Of a DNA stretch of 64,000 nucleotides, positions 1 through 8,501 are shown piece by piece. Origin of the DNA: Stutzerimonas azotifigens DSM 17556 (GTDB taxonomy: Bacteria; Pseudomonadota; Gammaproteobacteria; Pseudomonadales; Pseudomonadaceae); the NCBI RefSeq assembly GCF_000425625.1, contig NZ_AUDU01000028.1, positions 62,001-126,000 of the forward strand. Reading direction: 5' to 3'. Numbering within the stretch: the stretch's first letter is position 1; each line of letters begins with the position of its first letter. The translations under genes were made by a program, and so were the position numbers. The notes under the pieces were generated by a model. That model worked only from the letters and a program-made list of their open reading frames with translations, did not search any database and was not told where the DNA came from.

Positions 1-935
1 TGGCGCTGGCCACCGTGCTGCCCTGCGAGGGCCGCGGCGCGGCGTTTTTCGACGGGCTCACCCATGCCGCCATCGCCCTGCTGTTCTTCCTGCACGGCGC
101 GCGGCTGTCGCGCGAGGCGGTCATCGCCGGCGCCGGCCACTGGCGCCTGCACCTGCTGGTGTTCGCCTGCACCTTCGTCCTTTTCCCGCTGCTCGGCCTG
201 GCGCTCGAGCCGCTGGTCGTACCGCTGGTGGGCGCCGAGCTCGCCGTCGGCGTGCTGTTCCTCTGCACCCTGCCGGCCACGGTGCAGTCGGCCATCGCCT
301 TCACTGCGCTGGCGCGCGGCAACGTGCCGGCGGCGGTGTGCAGCGCGGCGGCCTCCAGCCTGCTCGGGGTGTTCGTCACCCCGCTGCTGGTGCTCGCCCT
401 GCTCGGCCGCAGCGGCGACGGCGGCTCCAGCCTGGAGGCGGTCGGCCAGATCCTCGTGCAGCTGCTGCTGCCCTTCGTCCTCGGGCAACTGGCGCGCCCG
501 TACCTGGGCGGCTGGGTCGCGCGCAACGGCGCCTGGCTGAAGAAGGTCGACCAGGGCTCGATCCTGCTGGTGGTCTACACCGCGTTCAGCGGCGCGGTGG
601 TCGGCGGGCTCTGGCAGACGGTGCCGCCGCAGCGGCTGGTGCTGCTGACGCTGGTCTGCTGCCTGCTGTTGGCGCTGATCCTCGGCTGCACGCACCTGCT
701 GGGGCGCTGGCTCGGCTTCGAGGTCGAGGACCGCATCACCCTGCTGTTCGCCGGCTCGAAGAAGAGCATGGCCACCGGCGTGCCGATGGCCCAGGTGCTG
801 TTCGCCGGGGGCATGGTCGGCACCGTGCTCCTGCCGCTGATGATCTTCCACCAGATCCAGCTGATGGTCTGCGCGGTGCTCGCCCAGCGCTACGCGCAGC
901 GCGACGAGCCCGCCGCCGGGCCGGCGCTGCCGTGA
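1..935 (+). CDS. Bile acid:sodium symporter family protein (YfeH-like), 5' end cut by window
   Basis: A multi-pass inner-membrane transporter of the SBF-like/YfeH family (BASS superfamily); the physiological substrate is unknown. The reading frame is open from base 3, so the N-terminus lies outside the window; the GTG at 15 is an internal codon rather than a convincing start. About 310 residues are visible with 8-9 hydrophobic segments. Family-like stretches are LLFFLHGARLSREA near the visible N-terminus, a TVQSAIAFTALARGNVPAA segment in the middle, and a KKSMATGVPMA motif near the C-terminus. The TGA stop at 933-935 overlaps the GTG of the next gene (GTGA), so the two are probably translationally coupled. 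Family assignment is firm, function is not. Confidence 0.85.
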   Translation, partial: ALATVLPCEGRGAAFFDGLTHAAIALLFFLHGARLSREAVIAGAGHWRLHLLVFACTFVLFPLLGLALEPLVVPLVGAELAVGVLFLCTLPATVQSAIAFTALARGNVPAAVCSAAASSLLGVFVTPLLVLALLGRSGDGGSSLEAVGQILVQLLLPFVLGQLARPYLGGWVARNGAWLKKVDQGSILLVVYTAFSGAVVGGLWQTVPPQRLVLLTLVCCLLLALILGCTHLLGRWLGFEVEDRITLLFAGSKKSMATGVPMAQVLFAGGMVGTVLLPLMIFHQIQLMVCAVLAQRYAQRDEPAAGPALP

Positions 936-1228
936 GCGGGGCCGCGGCCGTGGCCCGGTTCAACGAGCGCCGCTACCTCCACGAGGAAGTGGCGATCGTG
1001 CTGCGCCATCTCTATGGCATCGACACGAGCGCCGCGCCGCATGCCGGCTGGGAGGCCAGGATCGCGCGCGCCTGGCAGCGGGCGCAGGGCATCGACGCCA
1101 CCGCCAGGCTGGTCGCCCAGGAACAGCTGGGCCTGCTCGTCCGGCAGGGCCTCGCGCATGACGCATCGGCCCTGCGCCGGCGGCTGCGGCACGACGGCGG
1201 GTCGCCAAGGCGCCAGGGCAAGACCTAG
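932..1228 (+). CDS. Hypothetical protein, 98 aa
   Basis: I do not recognise this protein. The GTG start at 932 overlaps the stop of the upstream transporter gene in a GTGA junction, which is why I choose it over the longer open frame that runs back inside that gene. The product is basic, soluble, without signal peptide or membrane segment. It is rich in Ala and Arg with a short helical-looking middle (EVAIVLRHLYGID, then ARIARAWQRAQGIDATARL). It could be a small accessory protein co-translated with the transporter; no catalytic motif is visible. Confidence 0.5.
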   Translation: MSGAAAVARFNERRYLHEEVAIVLRHLYGIDTSAAPHAGWEARIARAWQRAQGIDATARLVAQEQLGLLVRQGLAHDASALRRRLRHDGGSPRRQGKT

Positions 1229-1449
1229 CCACAGGCGCCACCCGCCGATCCAGCCCGGGAGAAATCCTTACAAAGGCAGGGGGAACGTTTTGCCGCGGCC
1301 GTCAGTCCCCTTAGGACAACGAGCCGCCGGCCCTGCCCACCACGACGAGAACGCCGGCCGCCAGGAATGCATCCGCCGGACCGTGCCGGCACCCAGGCCA
1401 GGGACATGCCGCCCCCGCTCCCCTTCCGATGACGAAAGACGGAGGCCTG

Positions 1450-4410
1450 ATGACCGACTGCACGATCCACTTCGACGGCAGGGCCCTCACCGGCAAGGCC
1501 GACCTGCCGCTGATCGATTTCCTCGCCCGCCACGACATCCACCTGCCGCACGTCTGCTACCACCGCGCGCTAGGCCCGCTGCAGACCTGCGATGTCTGCT
1601 GGGTCGAGGTGGACGGCGAGCTGGTGCGCGGCTGCACGCTCAAGGCCCGTCCGGGGCTGAAGGTCACCAGCCAGGTGGAGCCGGCCCGCGCCGCACGCGA
1701 GGAGGGCATGGACCGGCTGCTGGCCAAGCACGAGCTGTACTGCACGCTGTGCGAGCACAACACCGGCGACTGCACGCTGCACAACACCTTCGCCGACATG
1801 CACCTGCCGATCCAGCGCTACGAGTTCCAGCGCAAGCCCTACGAGAAGGACCAGTCCAACCCCTTCTATACCTACGATCCGGACCAGTGCATCCTCTGCG
1901 GCCGCTGCGTCGAGGCCTGCCAGAACGTCGAGGTCAACGAGACGCTGTCGATCGACTTCACCATGGAGCGCCCGCGCGTGCTCTGGGACGGCGGCAAGCC
2001 GATCGACGAATCGAGCTGCGTCAGCTGCGGCCATTGCGTCACCGTCTGCCCGTGCAACGCGCTGCTGGAAAAGACCATGCAGCCCGACGCCGGGCCGCTC
2101 ACCGCGCTGCCGCAGGACCTCAAGCGGCCGCTGATCGACATCGCCAAGAAGCTCGAACGCACCATAGGCGCGCCGCCGATCACCGCCATCTCGAAGATGG
2201 ACATGCACTGGCGGCAGCCGGAGATCAGGCGCACCAAGACCGTGTGCACCTACTGCGGGGTCGGCTGCTCGTTCGAGATGTGGACCCGCGGCCGGCATAT
2301 CCTCAAGGTGCAGCCGGTGGTGGATGCGCCGGCCAACGGCATCTCCACCTGCATCAAGGGCAAGTTCGCCTGGGACTTCGTCAACGATCCCAAGCGCCTG
2401 ACCACCCCGCTGATCCGCGAGAACGGCCGCTTCCGCGAGGCCGGCTGGGACGAGGCTCTGGAACTGGTGGCACGGCGCCTGCTGCAGATCCGCGACACCC
2501 ACGGGCCGGACGCCATCGGCTTCATCGGCTCGAGCAAGGCGAGCAACGAGGAGGCCTACCTCACCCAGAAGATCGCCCGCGCGATCATCGGAACCCACAG
2601 CGTCGACAACTCCTCGCGCTACTGCCAGAACCCGGCCACCGAGGGGCTGTTCCGCACCGTGGGCTACGGCGGCGACGCCGGCACCATCGCCGACATTGCC
2701 GCGGCCGAGCTGGTGGTGATCGTCGGCAGCAACCTGTCGGAGAACCACCCGGTGATCGCCTCGAAGATCAAGGCGGCGAAGAAGCTGCGTGGGCAGAAGC
2801 TGCTGGTGGTCGACCCGCGCCGGCACGAGATGGCCGAGCGCGCCGACCTCTACCTGCGCCCGCGCGCCAGCACCGACCTGGTGTGGGCCTCGGCGCTGTC
2901 GCGCTACATGTTCGAGCACGGCCATGCCAACCTGGAATTCCTCGCCGGCCAGGTCGACGGCGTCGAGCAATACCGCCGATCGCTCGAGCCCTTCACCCTG
3001 GAGTTCGCCGCCGAGGTCACCGGCATCCCCCGCGAGCGGTTGATCGAGGCGGGCGAGATGATCGGCCGGGCCAGAAGCGTCTGCCTGCTCTGGGCCATGG
3101 GCATCACCCAGCACAGCCACGGCGCCGACACCAGCACGGCGCTGTCCAACCTGCTGCTGGTCACCGGCAACTACGGCCGGCCCGGCACCGGCGGCTATCC
3201 CATGCGCGGGCACAACAACGTGCAGGGCGCCAGCGACTTCGGCTGCCTGAAGAACATGTATCCCGGCTACGAGAAGGTCACCGAAGAGAAGCATCGCGAC
3301 AAGTGGGCCCGGGCCTGGGGCGTGCCGGCGGACCGCCTGCCGCTGGAAGCCGGCCGGGACAACTTCACCATGGTCCAGGGCGCCGACGAGGGCGCGGTCA
3401 AGGCCATGTACATCATCGGCGAGGAAACCGCCTTCTCCGACTCCAACACCACCAACGTGCACAGCGGCTTCGAGAAGCTGGAATTCATGGTGGTGCAGGA
3501 CATCTTCATGAGCCGCACCGCCGAGTTCGCCGACGTGGTGCTGCCGGCCTGCCCCTCGGTGGAAAAGGACGGTACCTTCGTCAACACCGAGCGGCGCATC
3601 CAGCGCTTCCATCAGGTGCTGCCGCCGCTGGGGAACAGCCGGCCGGACTGGCGAATCCTCACCGAGCTGGCCGCGCGCATGGGCCACGACTGGGGCTACA
3701 CGCACCCCTCGCAGGTCATGGACGAAGTGGCCGGCATCGCCACTATTTTCAAGGGTGTGAGCTACGAGCGGCTGGAAGGCTGGCAATCGCTGCTCTGGCC
3801 GATGAACGCCGACGGCAGCGACACCCCGCTGCTCTATACCCGGGGCTTCCACACCGAGAACGGCCGGGCGGTGCTCTACCCGCTGCAGTGGAAGGCGCCG
3901 GACGAGGACACCGACGGCGAGTACGACCTGATGCTCGACAACGGGCGCATGCTCGAGCAGTTCCAGGGCGCCAACCAGACCGGGCGCGGCCCGCGGCTGT
4001 GGTCGCAGGCGCCGCACTGGTTCGTCGAGGTCAGCCCCGAGCTGGCTGCCGAGCGCGGCATCGAGGACGGCACCTGGCTGCGGATCGCCTCGCGGCGCGG
4101 TTCGGTCGAGGTGCGCGCGCTGGTCACCGAGCGCGTCGCCGGCAACACGCTGTTCATGCCGATCCACCAGGGCAAGCCCGGCATCAACCTGCTCACCGGC
4201 GAACACCACGACCCGGACGTCAATACGCCCGCCTACAAGGAAACCGCGGTCAGGCTCGAGGTACTCGGCCAGGGCCTGAACCCGCTGCCACGCAACAGCT
4301 TCCGTTACGGCGAGCGTACGCCCAACGAGGGCGTGCCGGTCGAAGTCAAGTGGTACAGCGACGACTACGTGGCCCCGCCGGCCGAAGCCCCGCACCCGGA
4401 GAGATTCTGA
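1450..4410 (+). CDS. Formate dehydrogenase alpha subunit (Mo/W-bisPGD, ForC/YjgC type)
   Basis: Cytoplasmic molybdenum/tungsten-bisPGD oxidoreductase expected to oxidise formate to CO2. I start at ATG 1450 because GGAGG sits just upstream (1441-1445); ATG 1429 in the same frame lacks this. The 986-aa product has an N-terminal [2Fe-2S] domain (Cys36, 47, 50, 62), a further Cys cluster (CTLCEHNTGDC), two [4Fe-4S] motifs (CILCGRCVEAC, CVSCGHCVTVC), then the Mo-domain cluster (CTYCGVGC plus CIKGK) and the C-terminal molydopterin domain. The Mo ligand position is Cys392 (codon TGC, not Sec), followed by Gln393 where classical formate dehydrogenases have His. No signal peptide or NAD/FMN subunit gene follows; instead a DUF1641 gene overlaps the stop (TGATG). 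This pairing matches the Bacillus YjgC-YjgD (ForCE) arrangement, so a quinone-linked or other electron route is possible. Confidence 0.9.
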   Translation: MTDCTIHFDGRALTGKADLPLIDFLARHDIHLPHVCYHRALGPLQTCDVCWVEVDGELVRGCTLKARPGLKVTSQVEPARAAREEGMDRLLAKHELYCTLCEHNTGDCTLHNTFADMHLPIQRYEFQRKPYEKDQSNPFYTYDPDQCILCGRCVEACQNVEVNETLSIDFTMERPRVLWDGGKPIDESSCVSCGHCVTVCPCNALLEKTMQPDAGPLTALPQDLKRPLIDIAKKLERTIGAPPITAISKMDMHWRQPEIRRTKTVCTYCGVGCSFEMWTRGRHILKVQPVVDAPANGISTCIKGKFAWDFVNDPKRLTTPLIRENGRFREAGWDEALELVARRLLQIRDTHGPDAIGFIGSSKASNEEAYLTQKIARAIIGTHSVDNSSRYCQNPATEGLFRTVGYGGDAGTIADIAAAELVVIVGSNLSENHPVIASKIKAAKKLRGQKLLVVDPRRHEMAERADLYLRPRASTDLVWASALSRYMFEHGHANLEFLAGQVDGVEQYRRSLEPFTLEFAAEVTGIPRERLIEAGEMIGRARSVCLLWAMGITQHSHGADTSTALSNLLLVTGNYGRPGTGGYPMRGHNNVQGASDFGCLKNMYPGYEKVTEEKHRDKWARAWGVPADRLPLEAGRDNFTMVQGADEGAVKAMYIIGEETAFSDSNTTNVHSGFEKLEFMVVQDIFMSRTAEFADVVLPACPSVEKDGTFVNTERRIQRFHQVLPPLGNSRPDWRILTELAARMGHDWGYTHPSQVMDEVAGIATIFKGVSYERLEGWQSLLWPMNADGSDTPLLYTRGFHTENGRAVLYPLQWKAPDEDTDGEYDLMLDNGRMLEQFQGANQTGRGPRLWSQAPHWFVEVSPELAAERGIEDGTWLRIASRRGSVEVRALVTERVAGNTLFMPIHQGKPGINLLTGEHHDPDVNTPAYKETAVRLEVLGQGLNPLPRNSFRYGERTPNEGVPVEVKWYSDDYVAPPAEAPHPERF

Positions 4411-4892
4411 TGGCCCAGCGACTGAACTACGAGGTCAAGCCGACGCCGATTGGCCCCAGCGCCCGCGAAGAGCTCGACACCCTGCTGGAAACCCTGCACC
4501 AGCGCGGCCTGCTGCGCTTCGCCAACGACCTGGCCGGGGCCAACGACCGCGTGCTCAAGGTGCTGGTGGACGGGCTGAACAAGGAGGGCTCGCTGAACGC
4601 GATCCAGAACCTGTCGATTCTCGGCATGGCACTGTCGCGCATCGAGCCGGCGCAGTTCTACAAGGTGGCATTCGCGCTGCGCGCGGCCTTCGATGCCCTC
4701 GGCGGCTACCAGCCCGACCGCAAGCACGACGAGGCGCCGGGCGTCACCGGCGCCTACCGGATGCTGCACGACGACGACCTCTGGGCGGCGCTGATGCCGC
4801 TGATCGAGGGCCTGAAGACCTTCGCCCGCGAGCTCGACACCGAGGTGGATAAGCCGATCACGGCCTTCAGCGGGAAGAAGACCGACCAGTAG
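4410..4892 (+). CDS. DUF1641 family protein (ForE/YjgD-like)
   Basis: A 160-aa protein that I place in the DUF1641 family from the central stretch NKEGSLNAIQNLSILGMALS followed by a second helical part (LWAALMPLIEGLKTFAREL). The ATG overlaps the TGA of the formate dehydrogenase gene, and GGAGAG precedes it inside that gene, so both proteins are made together. In Firmicutes, DUF1641 proteins are encoded with formate dehydrogenases of the same subtype and act as the partner subunit. By analogy this one may anchor or pass electrons from the dehydrogenase; that is inference. It has no cysteines for a metal centre, no signal peptide and no clear membrane segment. Confidence 0.8.
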   Translation: MAQRLNYEVKPTPIGPSAREELDTLLETLHQRGLLRFANDLAGANDRVLKVLVDGLNKEGSLNAIQNLSILGMALSRIEPAQFYKVAFALRAAFDALGGYQPDRKHDEAPGVTGAYRMLHDDDLWAALMPLIEGLKTFARELDTEVDKPITAFSGKKTDQ

Positions 4893-4900
4893 GTCCTTTT

Positions 4901-5300
4901 GGGCAGGCGATGCCTGCCGTCGCCGCCAGGGGGCGCCTCCCACAAAAAAGCGCCGGGCCTGCCCGCTCCGTGGGAGGCCGACCTCGGGGCGATCGCTCTT
5001 CGGCAGGCGGTGTCCGCCGTCGCCGCCAGGGAGCGCCTCCCACAAAAAGCGCCGGGCCTGCCCGCTCCGTGGGAGGCCGACCTCGGGGCGATCGCTCTTC
5101 GGCAGGCGGTGCCCGCCGTCGCCGCCAGGGGGAGCCTCCCACAAAAAAGCGCCGGACCTGCCCGCTCTGTGGGAGGCCCGACCTCGGGGCGATCGCTCTT
5201 CGGCAGGCGGTGCCCGCCGTCGCCGCCAGGGGCGCCTCCCACAAAAGCGCCGGGCCTGCCCGCTCCGTGGGAGGCCGACCTCGGGGCGATCGCTTTTCGG
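4901..5300 (+). repeat. Four tandem ~100-bp REP-like units
   Basis: Four direct copies begin near 4901, 5001, 5100 and 5201 (period 99-101 bp; the anchor cgccgccagg recurs at 4921, 5021, 5120 and 5221). Every unit carries the inverted pair GCCTCCCAC ... GTGGGAGGC around a 25-30 bp loop, followed by gaccTCGGGGCGATCGCT. It lies downstream of the DUF1641 gene. Variation between copies is a few substitutions and 1-2-bp indels. Related sequence is found inside the two mobile elements at 20495-20647 and 41575-41777. Confidence 0.9.
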
Positions 5301-5423
5301 GCACTGGCCCCACCCGTCCGGTGGTTCGAACTCCCGCGTCCGGGGGGCTTCGACATGAGGGCTACGGGCGGCCAGCCCGGCCGACCCGGTAGCTGCCCCA
5401 ATCCAGCAAACGGGAGAAAGACC

Positions 5424-5576
5424 ATGGCTGATCAGAAGAAAGGCGACATGAGCGTGCGCGAAGCAGGCCAGAAAGGCGGCCACAAGGGCGGCCAACGGGA
5501 GCGCGAACTGGTCGAGGAGGGCAAGCAGGCCGAACGCTCCGGCAAGTCCGGCCGGCAGGAGGACAAGCGGCGCTGA
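5424..5576 (+). CDS. KGG-motif stress protein, 50 aa
   Basis: A 50-residue, very hydrophilic and charged protein with the KGG repeat motif twice (QKGGHKGG) followed by an Arg/Glu/Lys-rich tail. This is the con-10/GsiB-like KGG family, small general-stress proteins related to plant Em/LEA proteins and thought to be hydration-protective; the exact role in pseudomonads is not known. Start ATG 5424 has GGGAGA 7-12 bases upstream. It stands alone between repeats. Confidence 0.8.
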   Translation: MADQKKGDMSVREAGQKGGHKGGQRERELVEEGKQAERSGKSGRQEDKRR

Positions 5577-5639
5577 GCCGGACCCGCATGGCAGGGGCTT
5601 CGGCCCGTGCCATGCCATCCCGCCCAGCCGGCATGTCGG

Positions 5640-5677
5640 TTGGGTAGGTTGGGTTGAGCGCAGCGAAGCCCAACGAG
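5640..5677 (+). repeat. Short inverted-repeat element GTTGGG...CCCAAC
   Basis: The intergenic stretch after the KGG gene contains GTTGGGTTGAGCGCAGCGAA then GCCCAACGAG, a hairpin-forming repeat of the kind scattered through Pseudomonas genomes. It lies between convergent genes and might help to terminate transcription, but there is no T-run. Confidence 0.5.
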
Positions 5678-5727
5678 CGTGCCCTTTCGCGGTCCCGACC
5701 GCTCCCGCACCAAGCGAAGCCCAGGCC

Positions 5728-6753
5728 TCAACCGGGCGGCTGGAAGCGGAACAGCGCGGTGCGCACCGCCGCCGGCGCGCCAGGCTTGAACCAATAGGTG
5801 TCCTGGATGTGCGAGGCGGTGACGTAGATCGCCCCGTCCGGCCCCTGGGAAAGGGTATCCGGCCAGCGCAGCCGCTCGTCCTGCACGACGATTTCCGTGC
5901 CGTTGCCGGACCAGCGCCTGACCGCATTGTCGCCCGGCGAGGTCAGGTAGAGCGTGTCGTCACGGGCGATCAGCAGGCCGTCGGCGACATGGGTGGTGCC
6001 GACCTTCTCCACCGCCGCCCGGCATTCGTCCTCGCCGACGTTGCGGCCCAGCCTGTCGGTGGGGATGCGGTACAGCGTGCGGCCGGTCAGTGCCTGCCAG
6101 TAGAGGGTCGCGCCGTCATTGGAAATGGCGATGCCGTCCGAGGCGAATATCGGCTGGCGGCCGTCCGGCCGGCGCAGCGGCGCGCCGTCGACCTCGACGA
6201 TCACGTCCTGCTCGAGCTGGGTCGAGGGATGCCCGTCGAGCGCGCGGAAGCTCTGCCCGGTGTCCAGGTCGACGACGATGATCGCGCCCTTGCTGCCCGA
6301 GTCGGTGATGTAGCCGGTACGCCCGTCCGGACTCAGGCGGATGTCGTTGAGGTAGCTGCCCTGCAGGGCGACGTTCTCGGGGAAGGGGATCACCTTGGTG
6401 ACCCGGTCGCTGCCCAGGTCGATGTGCACCAGCTTGGCCGCGCCCGGCATCACCCGCTCATTGCCCGGCGCGCCGGGGTCGAGCACCCAGAGCCCGCCGC
6501 GGGTGTCGGCGAGCAGCGCCTGCACGCAGACGAAGTGCTCGCCCATGGGCTTCTCGAAGGCCGTCTCGTTGCGCCAGGCGTTCCACGCCTCGTCCGGATA
6601 GGGCCTGAGCGTGCCGTCGGCCAAGCGCTCGGCGACCGATATCGGCGAATCCTCGGTCCAGCGCGGGAAGTTGACGAACACGCGGTCCTCCGGGGTTACC
6701 GCGATGCCGGTGACCTGGTGCTCGAATTCGGCGATCAGTTGCAGTCCGGTCAT
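5728..6753 (-). CDS. L-dopachrome tautomerase-related / major royal jelly (MRJP/yellow) family protein
   Basis: A 341-aa beta-propeller-type protein. The order of blades around GLWVLDPG, SYLNDIRLSPDGRTGYITDSG and VADGLLIARDDTLYLTSP fits the bacterial MRJP/yellow family, related in fold to SMP-30/gluconolactonase. The reaction is unknown. I start at ATG 6753 because GAGGA precedes it; the open frame upstream runs only through a repeat and is not coding. No signal peptide is apparent. The gene reads in the same direction as the SDR upstream of it, separated by two repeat copies. Confidence 0.8.
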   Translation of the reverse strand: MTGLQLIAEFEHQVTGIAVTPEDRVFVNFPRWTEDSPISVAERLADGTLRPYPDEAWNAWRNETAFEKPMGEHFVCVQALLADTRGGLWVLDPGAPGNERVMPGAAKLVHIDLGSDRVTKVIPFPENVALQGSYLNDIRLSPDGRTGYITDSGSKGAIIVVDLDTGQSFRALDGHPSTQLEQDVIVEVDGAPLRRPDGRQPIFASDGIAISNDGATLYWQALTGRTLYRIPTDRLGRNVGEDECRAAVEKVGTTHVADGLLIARDDTLYLTSPGDNAVRRWSGNGTEIVVQDERLRWPDTLSQGPDGAIYVTASHIQDTYWFKPGAPAAVRTALFRFQPPG

Positions 6754-6765
6754 GTCGGTGTCCTC

Positions 6766-6971
6766 GTAGGGTGGAAAACCGCTATGCGTTTTTCGCCAGA
6801 GAGCTGCGCGGAAGGCCGGCAAAAAGCGGGTGGATAAGGCTGCGCCGTTGTCCACCCTACGCACGGGTTGGGCGTAGGGTGGAAAACCGCAACGCGTTTT
6901 CCACCAAGGGACTGCACGGCGAGCCGGCCAAAAACGATGGACAAGGAAGGCTGCGCCGTTGTCCACCCTAC
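6766..6971 (+). repeat. Two direct copies of a ~95-98-bp palindrome-ended repeat
   Basis: Copy 1 spans 6766-6860 and copy 2 6874-6971. Each begins GTAGGGTGGA and ends TCCACCCTAC, so each has 10-bp terminal inverted repeats, and the interiors are clearly related (aaaaccgc..gcgtttt; gctgcgccgttg). The right end of copy 2 supplies the TAG stop of the SDR gene on the minus strand (bases 6968-6970). Elements with these ends are common in Pseudomonas. Confidence 0.85.
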
Positions 6972-7741
6972 GCGCCCTGGCCCCAGTTCATCTCCAGCCC
7001 GCCGTCGATGACGAAGTCCTGGCCGGTGACGTAGTCGGCGTCGGGGCCCACCAGGTACAGCGCCAGCTCGGCGACCTCCTCCGGCTGGCCCGGGCGGTGC
7101 CAGGGAATGTGCGGCATCTCCTGCTCGCGCTGCTGCTGGTCATCGACCCGCTGCATGGTCATCGGCGTGCGGATCAGGCCGGGGGCGATGGCGTTGACGT
7201 TGATCTTCAGCGGCGCCAGTTCCATCGCCAGGCTGCGGGTCATCAGCAGCAGCCCGCCCTTGGCAGCGCCGTAGGCGACGTTGTTCGGACTGGGAATGGC
7301 GTCGTGCACCGAGGTGATGTTCAGCAGCTTGCCGCCGCCACCGGCGTCCTGGCGCCGACGCACGAATTCGCGGGCGCAGAGGAAGGGGCCGTAGAGGTCG
7401 GTCTTCACCACCCGGTCGAAATCTTCGTAGGTCAGCTCGGTGAAGGCCTTGCTCTTGCCGACGCCGGCGTCGTTGACGAGGATGTCGGGCGTGCCGAGCT
7501 GCTCGTCGACGGCGCGGAACAGCGCCTGCACGCTGGCCTCGTCGGTGACGTCGAGCTGGCACACCAGGCTGCGCGCGCCGGCCTGGCGCACGCGTTCGGC
7601 GGTGGCCTGCGCGCCGGCTTCGTCGGTATGCCAGGTGACCGCCACGTCCGCGCCCTCGCGCGCGAAGGCGGCCGCCATGGCCTGGCCCATGCCGGAATCC
7701 GAGCCGGTGATGATCGCGATCTTGCCGCTGAGCTTGCCCAT
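6968..7741 (-). CDS. SDR family oxidoreductase (glucose 1-dehydrogenase-like)
   Basis: A 257-aa classical short-chain dehydrogenase. It has the cofactor motif TGSDSGMG near the N-terminus, NDAG in place of the usual NNAG, the catalytic Ser (ITSVHD) and YGAAK, and a C-terminal DYVTGQDFVIDGG typical of the FabG/glucose-dehydrogenase branch. The substrate cannot be predicted; NAD(P)-dependent oxidation or reduction of an alcohol or ketone is expected in the cytoplasm. Start ATG 7741 has GGAGGT 5 bases upstream. The stop codon lies inside a repeat, suggesting the repeat inserted at or replaced the original gene end. The upstream neighbour on the same strand is a hydrolase. Confidence 0.88.
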   Translation of the reverse strand: MGKLSGKIAIITGSDSGMGQAMAAAFAREGADVAVTWHTDEAGAQATAERVRQAGARSLVCQLDVTDEASVQALFRAVDEQLGTPDILVNDAGVGKSKAFTELTYEDFDRVVKTDLYGPFLCAREFVRRRQDAGGGGKLLNITSVHDAIPSPNNVAYGAAKGGLLLMTRSLAMELAPLKINVNAIAPGLIRTPMTMQRVDDQQQREQEMPHIPWHRPGQPEEVAELALYLVGPDADYVTGQDFVIDGGLEMNWGQGA

Positions 7742-7838
7742 GTGTACCTCCGGAAGAATGAATCGAAACAGGTAACGACTGGGACCGGCACCGGAGGCCG
7801 GCAGCGCTCGCCTTTCGTCGCGCACTGCAACGAACGGC

Positions 7839-8501
7839 TCAGCCCGCGCCTTTCAGATGGCGCCCGAACCAGTCGCGCGCCGCCTCGGCGGCGAGTTCCA
7901 GCGTGCCGGGCTCGTCGAACAGATGGGTGGCGCCGGGGATCACCGCCAGCGCCTGTTCGCAGCGCAGCCGGTCGCTGACCTCGCGGTTCAGGCGCAGCAC
8001 CACCTCGTCCTCGGCCCCGACGATCTGCAGCGTCGGCGCGCGGACCTCGGCCAGCGCCTCGCCGGCCAGGTCGGTGCGTCCACCGCGCGAAACCACCGCC
8101 TGCACCCGCTCGGGCTTCTGCGCAGCAGCGATCAGCGCAGCCGCGGCACCGGTGCTGGCACCGAACAGGCCGATGCGCAAGCGGGCTGCGGCCGGCTGCG
8201 TACCAAGCCAGTCGATGACACCGCCCAGGCGCCGCGCCAGCAGAGGGATGTCGAAGCGCCAGGCACGGGTGACCACGTCCTCGCGGTGTTCCTCTTCGGT
8301 GAGCAGGTCGAACAGCAGCGTCGCCAGCCCGTGCTCGTTGAAATAGCGCGCCATCTGCTGGTTGCGCGGGCTGTGCCGGCTGCTGCCGCTGCCGTGGACG
8401 AAGACGACGATACCGGGGTCGTCCTGGCGAAGACACAGCTCGGCCCCGAGTTCGACGCCCTCGACCGGCAACCTCAGCGACTGGCTGGATGATGCGGACA
8501 T
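7839..8501 (-). CDS. Alpha/beta hydrolase (dienelactone hydrolase family)
   Basis: A 220-aa soluble alpha/beta hydrolase. Visible catalytic elements are the nucleophile elbow GASTG, an acidic residue in GAEDEVV, and the His in GATHLFDEPG; the oxyanion-hole region is VVFVHGSGSSRHS. Members of this type often sit beside phosphoribosyltransferase and erythromycin-esterase genes, as here, but their substrate is not established. Start ATG 8501 is preceded by GGAGGAGG at good spacing. It is divergent from the phosphoribosyltransferase gene. Confidence 0.85.
   Translation of the reverse strand: MSASSSQSLRLPVEGVELGAELCLRQDDPGIVVFVHGSGSSRHSPRNQQMARYFNEHGLATLLFDLLTEEEHREDVVTRAWRFDIPLLARRLGGVIDWLGTQPAAARLRIGLFGASTGAAAALIAAAQKPERVQAVVSRGGRTDLAGEALAEVRAPTLQIVGAEDEVVLRLNREVSDRLRCEQALAVIPGATHLFDEPGTLELAAEAARDWFGRHLKGAG

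Noticed and set aside
2623-2625. Selenocysteine in the formate dehydrogenase
   Set aside because: The codon is TGC (Cys), with no in-frame TGA.
1570-4395. A 941-aa open frame antisense to the formate dehydrogenase gene
   Set aside because: It is a high-GC shadow: its sequence has no family motif and the + strand carries clear cofactor motifs over its whole length.
4901-5300. Possible CRISPR array
   Set aside because: The units are ~100 bp and nearly identical throughout with no unique spacers, and there are no cas genes.
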